Positions 1 through 10,900 of a DNA stretch of 64,000 bases are shown here, one piece after another (position 1 is the stretch's first letter; every line of letters begins with the position of its first letter). The stretch lies in the NCBI GenBank assembly GCA_963693365.1, contig CAVNZM010000001.1:16368001-16432000 (forward strand). The letters run 5' to 3'. Origin of the DNA: Amoebidium appalachense (lineage: Eukaryota > Ichthyosporea). Made by a program: the position numbers and the translations under genes. The notes under the pieces were generated by a model. It had not been told where the DNA came from. It saw nothing but the letters and a program-made list of their open reading frames with translations, and made no database searches.

Positions 1-160
1 TAATTCTGTCTATCCGTTAAAGCAGGTGTTTCCTGGTGCCGAGAGCAGCTTTTTGCGGAATAACTCTGCTAAAAGCAGAATAATTCTGCTATGAAAGCAG
101 ATAGATTCTCCTGAAGGCAGAATAATTCTAATAAAAAGCAGAACAATTCTGCTCCGAGCA
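1..160. repeat. cluster of short near-palindromic AGCAGAATAATTCTGCT repeats
   Basis: The near-palindrome agcagaataattctgct occurs at 74-90 and again with one change (agcagaacaattctgct) at 137-153. Degenerate half-units (gcagaataattct, gcggaataactctgct, taattctgtc) fill the rest of the first 130 bases. Every copy could fold on itself. The array probably continues to the left of the window. I see no gene in it. Confidence 0.6.
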
Positions 161-1844
161 AGTTGACCCTGCCGATGCAGTGGTTGCCATTGGGCCCCTA
201 AAATCTTTCACTATTCAATATAATCACCACTCGCCATATATAGTAAATATCTACCCCAACGGAACCTATAGAAATACCTAAAACTTTTAATGTGTTTTCT
301 TATGTGTCGCAAAGATTGATTTTTTTTCATAGAAGCACTTAAGGACCCTAAGTACTTGTATGAATACCGAACATGTCCAGGTCCAAGGCATTTGTATGAT
401 TTATACACTGGCTTCTTATCCAATTATACTGTACTTTCGTCAAACTCTACCGGGATGACTGCTCATAGCCCGTCAATTTGACGCCAGAGCAAACGTCGTG
501 ACTGCGATCATGCCCTTTTTGTGCGGCCGGCCCGATGGCACCGAGCAAATTTTTACTATGTATGGGGCCGTACCTCACGGTGCGCAAATGAAGCGAGAAA
601 TGTCGGCGTCTACGTTCATCTAGCAGGTGCAATGCAATGATAGCTCTGCTGTCCAGAATTCATACTTGTTTGTAACTTTACTGTATTACGTACATGAGGT
701 TGTTTCTATTCGTGTACAAAGGTGCTCGGGAAGAGAGTGTTGTTATGCAGGAGTATAGGATAAGGCATGGGGAGCCGCGTATACCAGCATCACTAGCTAC
801 CTATACTACACTCTCGACACTGTCCCATGCGTCCTTTGTGAAACCTACTACGAATACAGACTGATCGTGGCGTGCCATCGCCCAGGTTCATATGTCACAT
901 TATTTGTAGGTTTTTTTTTTTTTTAATATGTGGGACGCTGGATTGTGTGTGCGTGCATGCGTTCGTGTATATACGTGTGTGTGTGCGCGCCGCGCGTGTA
1001 TACCGGTGTGTGTGTGTGTCACGGTGTGTGTGTAAGTGCGACTGCGCTTATGTTGTAGGGCCCAGTGGACACATCATTCAACCCCGTTTTGTGACGCCCT
1101 GGGTCCCTGATGTGTGTAACATGCCTCGGAGTATGAAAACGACGTCACACGTAAGTTATATAAATCACTGTATATCACGAACATCATGATATATATTACG
1201 GTACTGCGGTAGAATTGGTTAGCGGTAATACAACTACAATATAGGAATAAGATAGTATAAGCATGCTGTGTACGGCTTGCTATGGTGTGGATGTAGGTCT
1301 GTGCGTGGGTGCGCGTACGTGAGTGTATGTCTGCTGTGCTGCACGTGTTTGTGTGTGTGTACGCGCCCGCGCAACATTCAGCATTGCCACCTTGAATCAC
1401 TGGCCTTGAAGCCTCGGGAGTGTGTTGCTTTGTGGAAAGAAGGGGGAAGAAAGGGGGGGGGGGGGGGGGGGGGAGGGCACTTGGCAAGAAACCATTGGTA
1501 GAGAATAGTTTCAACGTTTCAGTACAGAAACGACATACAGGAAAAATATGGTTTCAGGCCATTGTTAGTTCACTGGCCATGGTATATTTTTGTATGAATG
1601 AACAGATCTAGAACTAGAAAAATGAAGGGCAAAAATCAATCCGGCCAATGTGTTCTAGAAAAATTGTTCCTGGCCATGGGTAACTAAAGGATTTGACACT
1701 TCGAAACTCAGTGCTGAGCAGATAGAATAACACTTATGGTTAAGTTTCTATTTTTACGGCGTTATGATAAGTCAAAGGAAAAAGGACACTTTCTGCGGCT
1801 CATCAAGCACCGAAGACATTAAAACACACACCACAGGAGCATAT
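161..1844. other. intergenic, no supported gene
   Basis: Short ORFs occur on both strands but none has a recognisable domain, and several read through GT-rich simple sequence (940-1040, 1300-1370). A poly-G run lies at about 1455-1474. The right end is the 3' flank of the minus-strand secreted-protein gene. Confidence 0.5.
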
Positions 1845-3017
1845 CTACAGGTTCTTGAAGCTGTCATTCATGTCAAGCACCTCATCCAGACGCGCCGTCG
1901 GCTCGGCCGTCATCGAGCCAAGACCCCCGGGTGTTTTTGTTGGGGTGGTCAACTTGGGGCAGTCCTTTGCCTTGGTTGCCTTGATCACGTTGACGGCAAT
2001 CTTCTGACCGGCCAGACAGCGCACACCAGCTGCAGGGCTTCCAGGCTTTGGCGCCCTGGCGTCACCTGCGTAAGGAATTCATTGTGTTAGTGTTTATCCC
2101 ACAACAGTAGATGTGACAAGTGGTCAAAAATTTGCTCTGCTAAATTAGTGTACGTGAAGACATCATTACGATGATATTCAATGATTCAGGAGATTACTAT
2201 TGAGAGGTACTGCCCTGTCAGTGAGACTCTGGTGTTGGAAACGGTGGTGTTGGAAACGGTTCACCAGAACGACCGTATCAGAGCAAAACAGAATGTAGCA
2301 AGGAAACCACGGACAGGACTCCACCCCGTTTCGACAGGCTAATTAATTAGTTAAAGGTTGATGAAAACGGTACAGCGCTAGGACGACGTCGTACATGGCT
2401 AGCAGGCTGAGCACCAGTTGGTTAAACCTAACCGCAGGACAACAAAGATCATCAGAAAAATGTATTGTACGAGACAGGGCCATATGTACTTACTGGCGAT
2501 GAAGTGCGTGCTGCTGCCTTTGAAGAAGGTGCTGTTGTCTGTTTTGTTGAAGGCCGTTGCGGGGATGGTCTTGTTTCCGACCTCACCCTTGGAGCACTCC
2601 ACCCACAGCTTGCTTTTGGCTCCATTGGCCGCGCACTTGTCGTAGCCGGCCTTAGACACCTGTATGAGCATATTATGACGAATGAGTACAGTACCGGGTA
2701 TATAATTAGCCACATCTCCGGATCACTTTCTATGGCCTCCACGCAGCCTGCTAAGTTACACAGTGTGTGCACATGGGAAGCCAAGCATATGCATGCTCAT
2801 GCATTGTACTACTTCATTGCACTCTCGGAAATCCCCCACCATGGTACATGCATACTACTAGTGTTGGTGGTGTACACTGCTGTGTATGACTTAGCCTCAC
2901 CGTAGTGACACAAAAAATGACGACACATACACACACTGGCACGGTGAGGCTAAGTCATACACAGTAGCGTGACGCACTCAATCACACACGCGCACGCGCA
3001 CACACACACACGCACAT

Positions 3018-3063
<46 letters not shown>

Positions 3064-3300
3064 ACATGTCCTCACCTGCCACACGGTGAGCCTTGTGCCA
3101 GTGCAGTTGACGGTGATGGTCTGGCCCTCACCCAGCTTGGCGCTCTTTACCGGCTCGTTGCTTGGTGCAGTTGCAAAAGCCAGCACCTTGGAGCCACTGC
3201 ATGCCACCTGCTGCGTTCCCGGGGCCGCGGCGCTCAAGTGAACAGAAATGCTTGCAATAACTGCAAGCCAGGCGACCGCCAAAAAAGTGAGTTTCAGCAT
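1845..3300 (-). CDS. small secreted cysteine-rich protein (203 aa, 3 exons), unknown family
   Basis: I assemble three minus-strand exons: 3300-3076, 2659-2494 and 2065-1845. Phases agree (0, then 1), donors are gtgagg and gtaagt, and acceptors end tacag and cgcag. The product starts MLKLTFLAVAWLAV, a classic signal peptide with likely cleavage after LSAAA near residue 26. The mature part has about six cysteines (ACSG, NCTG, KCAANG, ECSKG, RCLAGQ, DCPK), which suggests three disulfides, and N-glycosylation sites (NCT, NKT, NST). The C-terminal ~50 residues are Pro/Thr/Lys-rich. I recognise no family, so an extracellular role is inferred from the signal peptide only. The first intron carries (GT)n on the sense strand and a long hairpin; a TATA box lies 66 bases upstream of the start. 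Upstream in-frame codons exist, but the signal peptide favours this Met. Confidence 0.72.
2880..2964. repeat. 24-bp inverted repeat with 37-bp loop (MITE-like) in an intron
   Basis: Bases 2880-2903 and 2941-2964 are perfect reverse complements (core tgtatgacttagcctcacc). The arms enclose 36-37 bases. The element sits in intron 1 of the secreted-protein gene. It resembles a very short foldback or miniature inverted-repeat element; no transposase is nearby. Confidence 0.7.
3000..3066. repeat. (AC)n microsatellite adjoining a 5' splice site
   Basis: An interrupted (AC)n array ends about ten bases before the donor of exon 1 of the minus-strand secreted-protein gene, so the sense-strand intron begins with GT repeats. 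Confidence 0.85.
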
Positions 3301-3365
3301 TTTCGATATGTTGCAGATTTCTGCAAGGCGGGCGTAAGAGTGATGCTGACTGTGGCCGTAAGCTC

Positions 3366-3373
3366 CTTTTATA
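3366..3373 (-). promoter_or_regulatory. TATA box of the secreted-protein gene
   Basis: On the minus strand this reads TATAAAAG, flanked by GC-rich bases, 66 nt upstream of the ATG at 3300. The spacing leaves room for a 5' UTR of about 35 nt. Confidence 0.6.
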
Positions 3374-3689
3374 CGGCCAGCACAATTTTTTTTAGCAGGC
3401 TGACGATGATTGGTAGATCTCGAGAAGCAGATCATATAAGAACCAATCTAATATACAGCCGACATCAGGAATGCACTTTTCTGCCTCAAGCAGGTCCTGG
3501 ATGTATTATTACTTTATTGGGGCCACCGGCCAAATCTAGCAGACGGGAGCTAAAAAGTGCCAATGTTAGAAATCACGTGCGTGCAAACGTCAGTGGCATG
3601 TGGATATTATCATTTGGACCTATATCGACGTGTACACGGCCAGTGAGGCACGGCCGCCGGTGATTATGAGGTGCAACTCCATATGCCCC

Positions 3690-3875
3690 GCGGGGCGCCG
3701 TCGATTTATGGGCGGCTTTATTCTCTTTTCTACTTCTTTCCCCCAGTATATCCGTTATAAAATGACCGTGCTAGATCACCTTACTAATGCTGCACAGTAT
3801 GATATTGTGATACGGTGTCTTAACTTTCTCTCGGAGCTACCAATGCTAGCTTCTGCTTATGTATCCATAATCTAT
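3690..3875 (+). pseudogene. non-LTR retroelement 3'-end fragment, copy A
   Basis: Translation shows GGFILFSTSFPQY followed by KMTVLDHLTNAAQYDIVIR and CLNFLSELPML. This matches the copy at about 6105-6260 almost base for base and, more distantly, the minus-strand copy near 6660-6730. Short Leu-rich tails ending 'LDxLxNxxxYDxxIRCxxxL' are typical of the C-terminus of LINE reverse transcriptases after the zinc knuckle. Nothing upstream of the tail survives here, so this is a remnant. Confidence 0.5.
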
Positions 3876-3897
3876 ACTAGGGTTGTTTTATTGCACA

Positions 3898-4025
3898 CAG
3901 TCTACATAAGTCACTAGCTGCATTTGATTGGTTGCGCTGGAAAACGCAGGCGGCATTAGGCTGTCAAGTGAGGCTGGGCCCATGACGATGTCCGCAGCAA
4001 TACAAAGTGCATAAACCCCCTCGAT
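3898..4025 (+). repeat. dispersed repeat shared with 7335-7430 and 14190-14250
   Basis: Segment 'ctgcatttgattggttgcgc' through the A/T-rich 'caatacaaagtgcataaacccc' recurs at 7345-7430. Its second part (tcaagtgaggctgggccc, gacgatgtccg) recurs at about 14198-14232. Each copy lies near a retroelement remnant or simple repeat. It may be a retroelement 3' UTR or a non-autonomous element. Confidence 0.55.
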
Positions 4026-4298
4026 TGGAAAGCCAAACAGACATGCCCAACAAGGTAATGATGATAGGTAACGAAGTTTAACATACAAAAGATACCTGAT
4101 GGTGCGAAGATGTTGTGCGTTTCTGCATGCTATTTGCTTCAGTGCCGCGCTTGAAATATTCCTACTTTTTTTATCGTTTTTTTATATCGGCGGCCGCGTC
4201 GCCGCGAGACTGAGTCGTGCAACAGACAGCAACGCTTCATCCGGCGCGGAGGCCGTACGCGTGTGCACGTGGCTGCTGTTACAGCACTGCTTGCCAAG

Positions 4299-4343
4299 CA
4301 AGGCCTCCTAAATAGCACGCGGTGTGCTATTTAGGAGGCCTTG
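4299..4343. repeat. perfect 20-bp inverted repeat (hairpin)
   Basis: Arms 4299-4318 and 4324-4343 are exact reverse complements with a five-base loop (gcggt). The arm core CAAGGCCTCCTA is shared with the hairpin at 5504-5533, which suggests one family of foldback sequence. Confidence 0.75.
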
Positions 4344-5503
4344 TTGCCAAGGCCAAACGTGCGGGCTCTCGTCGGGGGGTCTGCACTGCACAACTTTCAC
4401 GTACAGGCTACAGCTTTAGAACTTTTACACACGTGTTACTTACTACATACCACCACTGATATTAATCGGATTGGCCAGACGGAGTTGTTTCAGGCAGCCA
4501 ATCATACACTGCAGCCAATCATACACTATCACGGGGGTTTACGCTGTTTACTCGAGGCAAAGAGAGACCAGTCTCAGGTATGGGGGGTTTTTACACTATC
4601 ACGCCGCAAACGCCCGCAAATCGTCCGGGTTCCGGATGAGCTCTCCGGAAGAGGCTGACAAATAGGCTACTGTAGTGGCGTACTCATGATAGCTAATATT
4701 ATATATCAAACTAGTACACACCCGGTACTGATATATGTCATGTGGAAACGCATGCATGTGCATGGATGGCGGATTTGTTTCAGACCCCAGGCGCCAGGGG
4801 TGCACGCGCTGTGAACCGTGGGTATGTACACGCGTGTGAAATATCATTGTTTTATAGTTTGACTCCGCGTTCACTGAGTGTGTGGAGTTTTGGGCCGGTT
4901 ATCTGATCTAGATCTTGGCGCTAATATAGAGCCCTGCCATCATGTCGTTGATCCCGGGATCGAGGGGAAGGGGGGGAGAGGGGTTGGGGGTTGGGGGGGG
5001 GGGGGAGAGGGAGGGTCGGGAGGACAGGGGAGTGGGAGTATACGTATAGCAGCTGCATGTTTGCGTGAAGTCTCAGTGTGCCACGGATACTATTATGCTG
5101 GTCTACCCGGAATGCGGACGGAAGTGGTGCCATGATGTGATAGTGATGTAATGGTTGCGTAATTATGAGGAAATGGCACCTTTTGTACCTTTCGTATGTC
5201 TGCTATCTATCTACACACATGAATATCTAAGGTGCGCAAATAACAATCCAGGACGGTGTGGCTATGAAAGAATTCTGAGACCTATATAACTTACTGTACT
5301 ACTTGACAATGAAATGAATATGTACCATCACTGTGACGGTGCCGCCTGATCCTGGCGCCGACCCGGCGTATTTCAGCATACCCGGGCATTCGATAAGCAC
5401 TCACTCAGTGTGCACCACATGTACATAAGTACAAGTGCACCACGGGGCACGCCACGTTGCTTGCTACCCAGCTGTACTGTAATAGAATTAACAGGATATA
5501 TAC

Positions 5504-5533
5504 CAAGGCCTCCTAGGTATCTAGGAGGCCTTG
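5504..5533. repeat. 13-bp inverted repeat related to the 4.3 kb hairpin
   Basis: Arms 5504-5516 (caaggcctcctag) and 5521-5533 pair perfectly around gtat. After one mismatch, pairing continues through the TATATA flanks. It precedes retroelement fragment B. Confidence 0.7.
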
Positions 5534-5769
5534 ATATATACATGGTTCAAAGAGCCAATCATTGAGGCCGCACTTTGACTCGTGTACCATTTCTAATAGG
5601 TAACAGAGTGCGCACTGTACTTGCTCACATGCACTACTAGAAGTGCTGGCTGCCATCAGTGCCATGGTATATGACTCGCCCCTCTACCTCTTCCCTTCCC
5701 CATCGTCTCTGCCCATTGCCGAGCGTTATGTGGAATGCCTGGCGACCCCACCGGAGGTACGGCTAGATC

Positions 5770-6262
5770 ATAGTGTGAATATGAATAGTTTCAAGTCTAT
5801 TGCTGATAGATATCTTTTTACTCTACGTGTTGAGTCCCTTCCGGTGTTAGGACCGCAAAAACACCAACTACTAGTAGCCTATATGGCGGATACGGTTAGA
5901 GAGTCTCGTTCATACATAGGATCCATATTCGTTTATTCGTAATGTGGTGTGGTGTAAAAACGCAAAGATGATCATGGCTTGGCGGTGTAATCGGTTTCTG
6001 GTGTCTCCTGCTCGTATGTGTAATATGTGTGGGGGGCGGTTTACTCGCGGCTGCATATCTATCAATAAATGCAACCTGTTAGCTAATGTATTAGAGCCGG
6101 AGGTTATTGGCGGTTTTATTCTCTTTTCTTCCTCTCTTCCTCAATATATCCTTTTTAAGATGACTATCCTAGATCACCTTATTAATGCTGCACAGTATGA
6201 TATTGTGATCCGGTGCCTTAACTTTCTTTCGGAGCTACCGATGCTAGCCTCTGCTTACCCAT
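5770..6262 (+). pseudogene. non-LTR retroelement 3'-end fragment, copy B (zinc-knuckle region, frameshifted)
   Basis: Frame 1 shows NSFKSIADRYLF and KHQLLVAYMADTVRES up to a stop at 5940. A shifted frame then shows AWRCNRFLVSPARMCNMCGG, FTRGCIS and NKCNLL, followed by the KMTILDHLINAAQYDIVIR tail. The C-x2-C...F-x-R-x-[H/C]-I...C arrangement followed by a Leu-rich tail is the usual end of LINE-type polymerases. The frameshift at about 5940 and the lack of a polymerase core upstream mark it as dead. Confidence 0.5.
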
Positions 6263-6285
6263 AATATGTAATAGGGGTGTCATAT

Positions 6286-6350
6286 ACTAGGGGGGGTTTA
6301 CGCTGTTTACTCGAGGCAAAGAGAACCAGTCTCAGGTATGGGGGGGGGGG
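6286..6350 (+). repeat. GGGGTTTAC-bounded segment repeated from 4535-4590
   Basis: The bases gggtttacgctgtttactcg, then gaggcaaagag and accagtctcaggtatgggg, occur here and at 4535-4590 with only small changes. Here the G run has expanded to about 14. It may be the end of an element whose other end is the gtaaacccccc at about 7420. Confidence 0.55.
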
Positions 6351-6489
6351 GGTTTTGCTCGGAATATCCCCTCAGCGGTATATCATGATCACGTACATAG
6401 ATGTCGGGTGGTGACTATATATCAGGGTTTACTTTCTCTACGAGACACCATAAAGACTACAAGGAGAAATCAATTAGTTGGGGTTCCCC

Positions 6490-6491
<2 letters not shown>

Positions 6492-6542
<51 letters not shown>
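6492..6542. repeat. poly-T, 51 bases
   Basis: Uninterrupted T run, followed within 40 bases by (GT)n at about 6580-6650. On the minus strand this is a 51-A run downstream of retroelement copy C, in the position a poly-A tail of that element would take. Confidence 0.85.
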
Positions 6543-6546
<4 letters not shown>

Positions 6547-6578
6547 GGGCTCCCCTCGGGACACTCGGTATCAGCTGG

Positions 6579-6579
<1 letters not shown>

Positions 6580-6631
<52 letters not shown>

Positions 6632-6652
6632 TGTGTGTGTGTGCGCGTGCGC
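6580..6652. repeat. (GT)n microsatellite
   Basis: About 35 GT units with one TT interruption, abutting the stop of the minus-strand retroelement fragment C. Confidence 0.9.
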
Positions 6653-6654
6653 TA

Positions 6655-7195
6655 TAATTTTGTAGTGATGTGTTTCTCAAGCCAATCAATACATCTAATA
6701 AACAGGTCGTAGTTACGCGTGTTTAGTATAAAATCAAGGATGTTGTAATTTACAGGTAGGCTATCTTTCTGGGTGTCTGTTGTGAATGTGACGTGTGTGT
6801 GTTGCGGTATTATGTGGTCTATCAAACTACATTTGGCGATACATGACCGGTTAAACTGGTGTGTGTGTGTGTTGTTTGGGCATGCAAATGATGCCACCTT
6901 ATACTTATTAGATCTCCACTGTATAGCACGTGTACAGTAAAAGCGTGGTAATTGATCAATAATACCATCAGCTAGAGAAAGACCAGTTCTACAGGAAGGT
7001 AATATGTATTTAGGTGTTATACACTTGCGAGTGCCATATTTGGCAATATGGTTGAGGCGGTCAGTATATATAAAACGAGACATAAGGCTTAGTTTTTCAA
7101 GGTGTATGCTTTCATCGGGTCTAGTGTCGTTTGGTATCTTTTTCCATTTGTTATATTGCGTGATTATCTTGTGATTGTGTACATGTTTAATAAGT
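6655..7195 (-). pseudogene. non-LTR retroelement 3'-end fragment, copy C, opposite strand
   Basis: An open minus-strand frame shows ADGIIDQLPRFYCTRAIQW, then CPNN...HQFNRSCIAKCSLI and finally NILDFILNTRNYDLFIRCID. It parallels copy B motif by motif (FTRGCI/FNRSCI, KCNLL/KCSLI, LDHL/LDFI), so it is a divergent relative, pointing tail to tail at copy B. No polymerase core is present. The 51-base T run at 6492-6542 lies just 3' of it and may be its poly-A tail. Confidence 0.5.
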
Positions 7196-7334
7196 AAGTG
7201 GCAGTCCAAAGTCACACACACACTATTGCGGGGTTTATTTGTATTTGTGCCCAGGGGAGAAGGGGAGAGAGAGGGGAGGAAAGAGGGGAGAGGTGAGGAG
7301 GGGACACGATGGCGCTCATTGTTGCCTAGCATGT

Positions 7335-7432
7335 ACATATGTCACTGGCTGCATTTGATTGGCTGCGCTGGAAAACGCAGTGGCTGGGCCTCCGGCAGTG
7401 TCCACGCAATAAAAAGTGTGTAAACCCCCCCC
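7335..7432 (+). repeat. dispersed repeat, second copy of 3898-4025
   Basis: Shares tcactggctgcatttgattg, cgctggaaaacgcag and the caataaaaagtgtgtaaaccccc tail pattern with 3898-4025, with an internal deletion. It ends in a C run. Confidence 0.55.
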
Positions 7433-7924
7433 CAAATACAGTAGCATATTTGGCACTGCAACGATTCAAGCACTTGCCAGAACAGCCTGCCACAATTGCA
7501 AGGCCATCTCACAGTATCTGCTCAGCGGCTCAGCTCCAATAAGACATTCGTGACGGGCTTCATCAGTGCAGGCACTCACGGTCCATGTGCAGGTCACTCA
7601 AACACAGCTACAATGTCATAAATAAAATGGGAGCATAAGATAAGACACAGCATTGTCAACTCATAAGAAAGGTAAAACTTGCGATGATATGGAGCGCTCG
7701 ATTACGACAGTCAGAAGTTCATGCAGAATCTACGAGCAAATTCACCACACAACCTTGAGCCTCCGAGTCACTCAAAGGAGCAGCCTGAGCTCGAGAGGTT
7801 AACGTATACTTTGAAAGTTTACAGTACTCGAAAACGTTTGACATGAGAAGTTATCAACCACTCCCAGCGGAGCGAACACTTCATTCTCTTCAGGTCATTA
7901 TCTGTATGAACTTCTGAATCAAAG
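7433..7924. other. 5' flank of the glycosyltransferase gene
   Basis: No ORF of interest and no simple repeats beyond the C run at the left edge. Presumably holds the promoter of the plus-strand gene at 7925. I see no convincing TATA box. Confidence 0.4.
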
Positions 7925-10900
7925 ATGGCTAGCTTGACAAAGCCTTACGGGGCATATTCTAAGCCAGGCGCACGCAGATGTATGGCTAGCGCCTCTCTGA
8001 AGAGGACTCTAGCTCGGCTCCTGTTCCTAGCTACGGCCGCCTTTATTCTCTCTTTATTCGCTAGGTACTCGAGAAATACACCTTCTATTATACTAACAGC
8101 CACAAGTACAACCTTTAACGTGAACGATATCGATTTCGGGTGGCAACATGGAAATCTTGGAAAGGTCCGTGGAATGCACGAGGTCGAGGATCCTGCACCT
8201 GCAATCCGAGTCGACGAAAAAAGTTATGAAAGCGAGCATGAAGCTGGTGTGTGGTCCTTCAACCTACTGCCCAGACAAGTCAAAACACGCGCGCTAAAAG
8301 TGGCTCCAGACACTTCCAGCTATAGTGACAAAAGCACCAGTTTGTCGAGGTTCCTGGATACCCGTCTTGGTGCTGGAAAATGGGGCGTGTATGTTCTCAA
8401 CATGGATAATCGGATCGACAGATTCAAGGTATATTAGTAAACCTAACCCATGCACTATATGAGATCCTTAGAATTGAACACAGTTGCCTCTTTGCCTGCC
8501 ATGTGGGCTCATACACCCCTTTTAACTCGGTTAAGTATGCACAATGCGATGGGAGGGGGTTCAAACTGCCACGACCCATAATTGTAACAGCCTAAATTGA
8601 CGCTCCGACCAGCTTGTTACTAAATGCTGCAAATGCCACGGTAAATGGCTCTTTACTTAGGGTTGTGTTCATATTAGGTGACAGCAAGCCGACTGGCGGC
8701 AGCCGGATTTCCCTGTGTGCAACGCTTCAGCGCAGTGGATGCACGGCTGGCAGGCTACCAGACCATCCCTCTCTCCACTAGCCCAGTTCCTCTGAGACGT
8801 GGGGAGCAGGGCTACACAGAGAGCATGAGCCTCCTGCTCCAGACCGCACGAAGTGATGGATACAGGTGTGTATTTTGCTTGCCTGGTTACCCAAGCTTTA
8901 TCCCGACTCATTAGACGGAGCACGTCACAGTGTCGAATGGTTAAGTAGCAGAACTGTAGACAAACCGTGTGTGTGTGTGTGTGTGTGCATGTCAGTGTGT
9001 GTGTGTGTGTTGTGTGTGTGTTTGTGTGTTTGTAACATCATTGTGTTGTGCGTGTGTGTGTGCTTTTGTGGTTGTGTTTGTGTTTGTGTTTGTGTGTTTT
9101 TTGATAGAAAGAGGAGGGAAGGGGGGAGGGAGGGGGGCAGGAGGATACATGTGAGCTGGCTTTATAAGCTTTGAGGCCACTGGGCTCAGCGGGAAACTTG
9201 ACTCAAGCATCAGGGGTGGCCGTGAGTATTCTTGTATTAGCAACTAGTAAGTGTATACGCATGCCTTTCACGGTGCCACTGGTAGGCAATAGTGGTGAGG
9301 CCAGGGTCGGGTGCCGCGGTACATTATTTAAGGGTGCCACGTACAATCCGATGGCATTTAAGAAACGGGGAGCTCTGGGGCCACAGCTTATGCATATTAC
9401 TAAACTCTGTCTTTGTGCCTCAAAATTTTCTGCATACCCTTGTTGGCTTCAAACAAGGCTGGTTAACTTAGTACATAGGCCCTGGCTTAGCTGTGGGGAG
9501 CTCCGAGGGATGTACCGTGTAACAGGGCAAACGGAGGAGGAACTTCCCCCCCCCCCCCCCCCCCCCAGTGCTTCTATTAGTAACCATTTATGTGTGTTAG
9601 GTGGGTGTTCACGTTTGACGACGACATCCTCCCGCACGTGGACACGGAGGCACAGCTGCGCAGATTTCTTTCGACGCCCAAATGCTTCGACTCAGTCGGC
9701 GGCGTGTACATGCTCGGCGCAAGCCAGTGGGGGGAGCCCGCGGAAAACAAGCGAGACCTCGAATACATTCGTCAATCCGATGTGTGCTATAAGCCCACAC
9801 CTTTTACTTTCGGTTCATTTGCAGTGCTTTATGATCTCGACGCGGCGGCAGACGAGATAATTAATTGGCTGGATGAAAACCCATTGGAGCGGTACGACCA
9901 CATGTGGTACAACCTGAGTCGGTGGGTACCTGTTGCCATCGTGTATCCGAACATTTTTATCGCCGACTGTACTGAAAGCACCATCAAGACGTCTGGAAAG
10001 GACCAGTACCAAAAAATGGAAACACGAGCGGTTCTAATGGGCTGGAATTTGGCAGACTACGATTCACAATATTACCTAATTCCCCGGGAAGTAGAGTCTC
10101 AGAAAAGTTCCAACATAACGACTGTAGACTCTGAGATGGTGCAAAACCCCTTGCTGGCAAGTATCACTCAAGCTACGTCTCCCCACCACGCGGACAAAAC
10201 ATGCGGCACCGGTCTTGCGAGTGTACTCCGAAAACGAACCGACTATCGCACGTACGACGTTGTGAACAAGGTGACGCTGGGGATCAAAGCCTTCATGCGC
10301 CAGGGTTGTGTTCTGCGGCTGATCGACACGGCATGGATGCTCTATCCGGGCATTAACATCATCGTCGTGGATGACAGCCAAGGCCCCATTAGCTACCCGC
10401 CAACGCCAAATCTTACCGTAGTGCAAATGCCGTACGACTCCGGTGTCGCAGCGGGTCGAAACGAGATATTGAAGCACACCAAGACCCCTTATTTGCTTAT
10501 GTCCGACGACGACTATCTATTTATCGAGCCTAAGGACGGTGTGTATGCGGGGACTGACCTAAGCCCCATGTTGGAGGCGCTGGAAAACAACGTCGCCGAC
10601 ATTGCGGGCGGTGTTCGCATAGATAGCACACGAGCTGTCGATGTGAAGCAACATGCGCCCGGGGGGTCTATGTTAATTGACCAGGACGCAAAATTGCTAG
10701 AGGTGGGTTTCGATGAGGAAAAATCGGCCTCACAGTTGGGAACTGTTCTGGGGGCCCCCCGATGTGCACCGGTAGAGTTTGTAGAACAATTTATGATGAT
10801 GAGGGTGAGTGCTCTGCGGGATGATGATGGAAACATAGACGCATGGGATAGTTACTTGAAAAATAACGATCACTTTGATTTTTTTCTTAGGCAGAAAGTT

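Larger units (their letters stand above)
4026..5640. other. intergenic, hairpins and short repeats, no supported gene
   Basis: Contains the 20-bp hairpin at 4299-4343, a tandem gcagccaatcatacact pair at about 4495-4528, a segment at 4535-4590 repeated at 6292-6350, G-rich simple sequence at about 4970-5030 and the hairpin at 5504-5533. ORFs present have no recognisable domain. Confidence 0.5.

Noticed and set aside
7418-7435. Telomere-like reading of TAAACCCC words
   Set aside because: They are not tandemly repeated and occur singly at repeat edges, so they are not interstitial telomere arrays.
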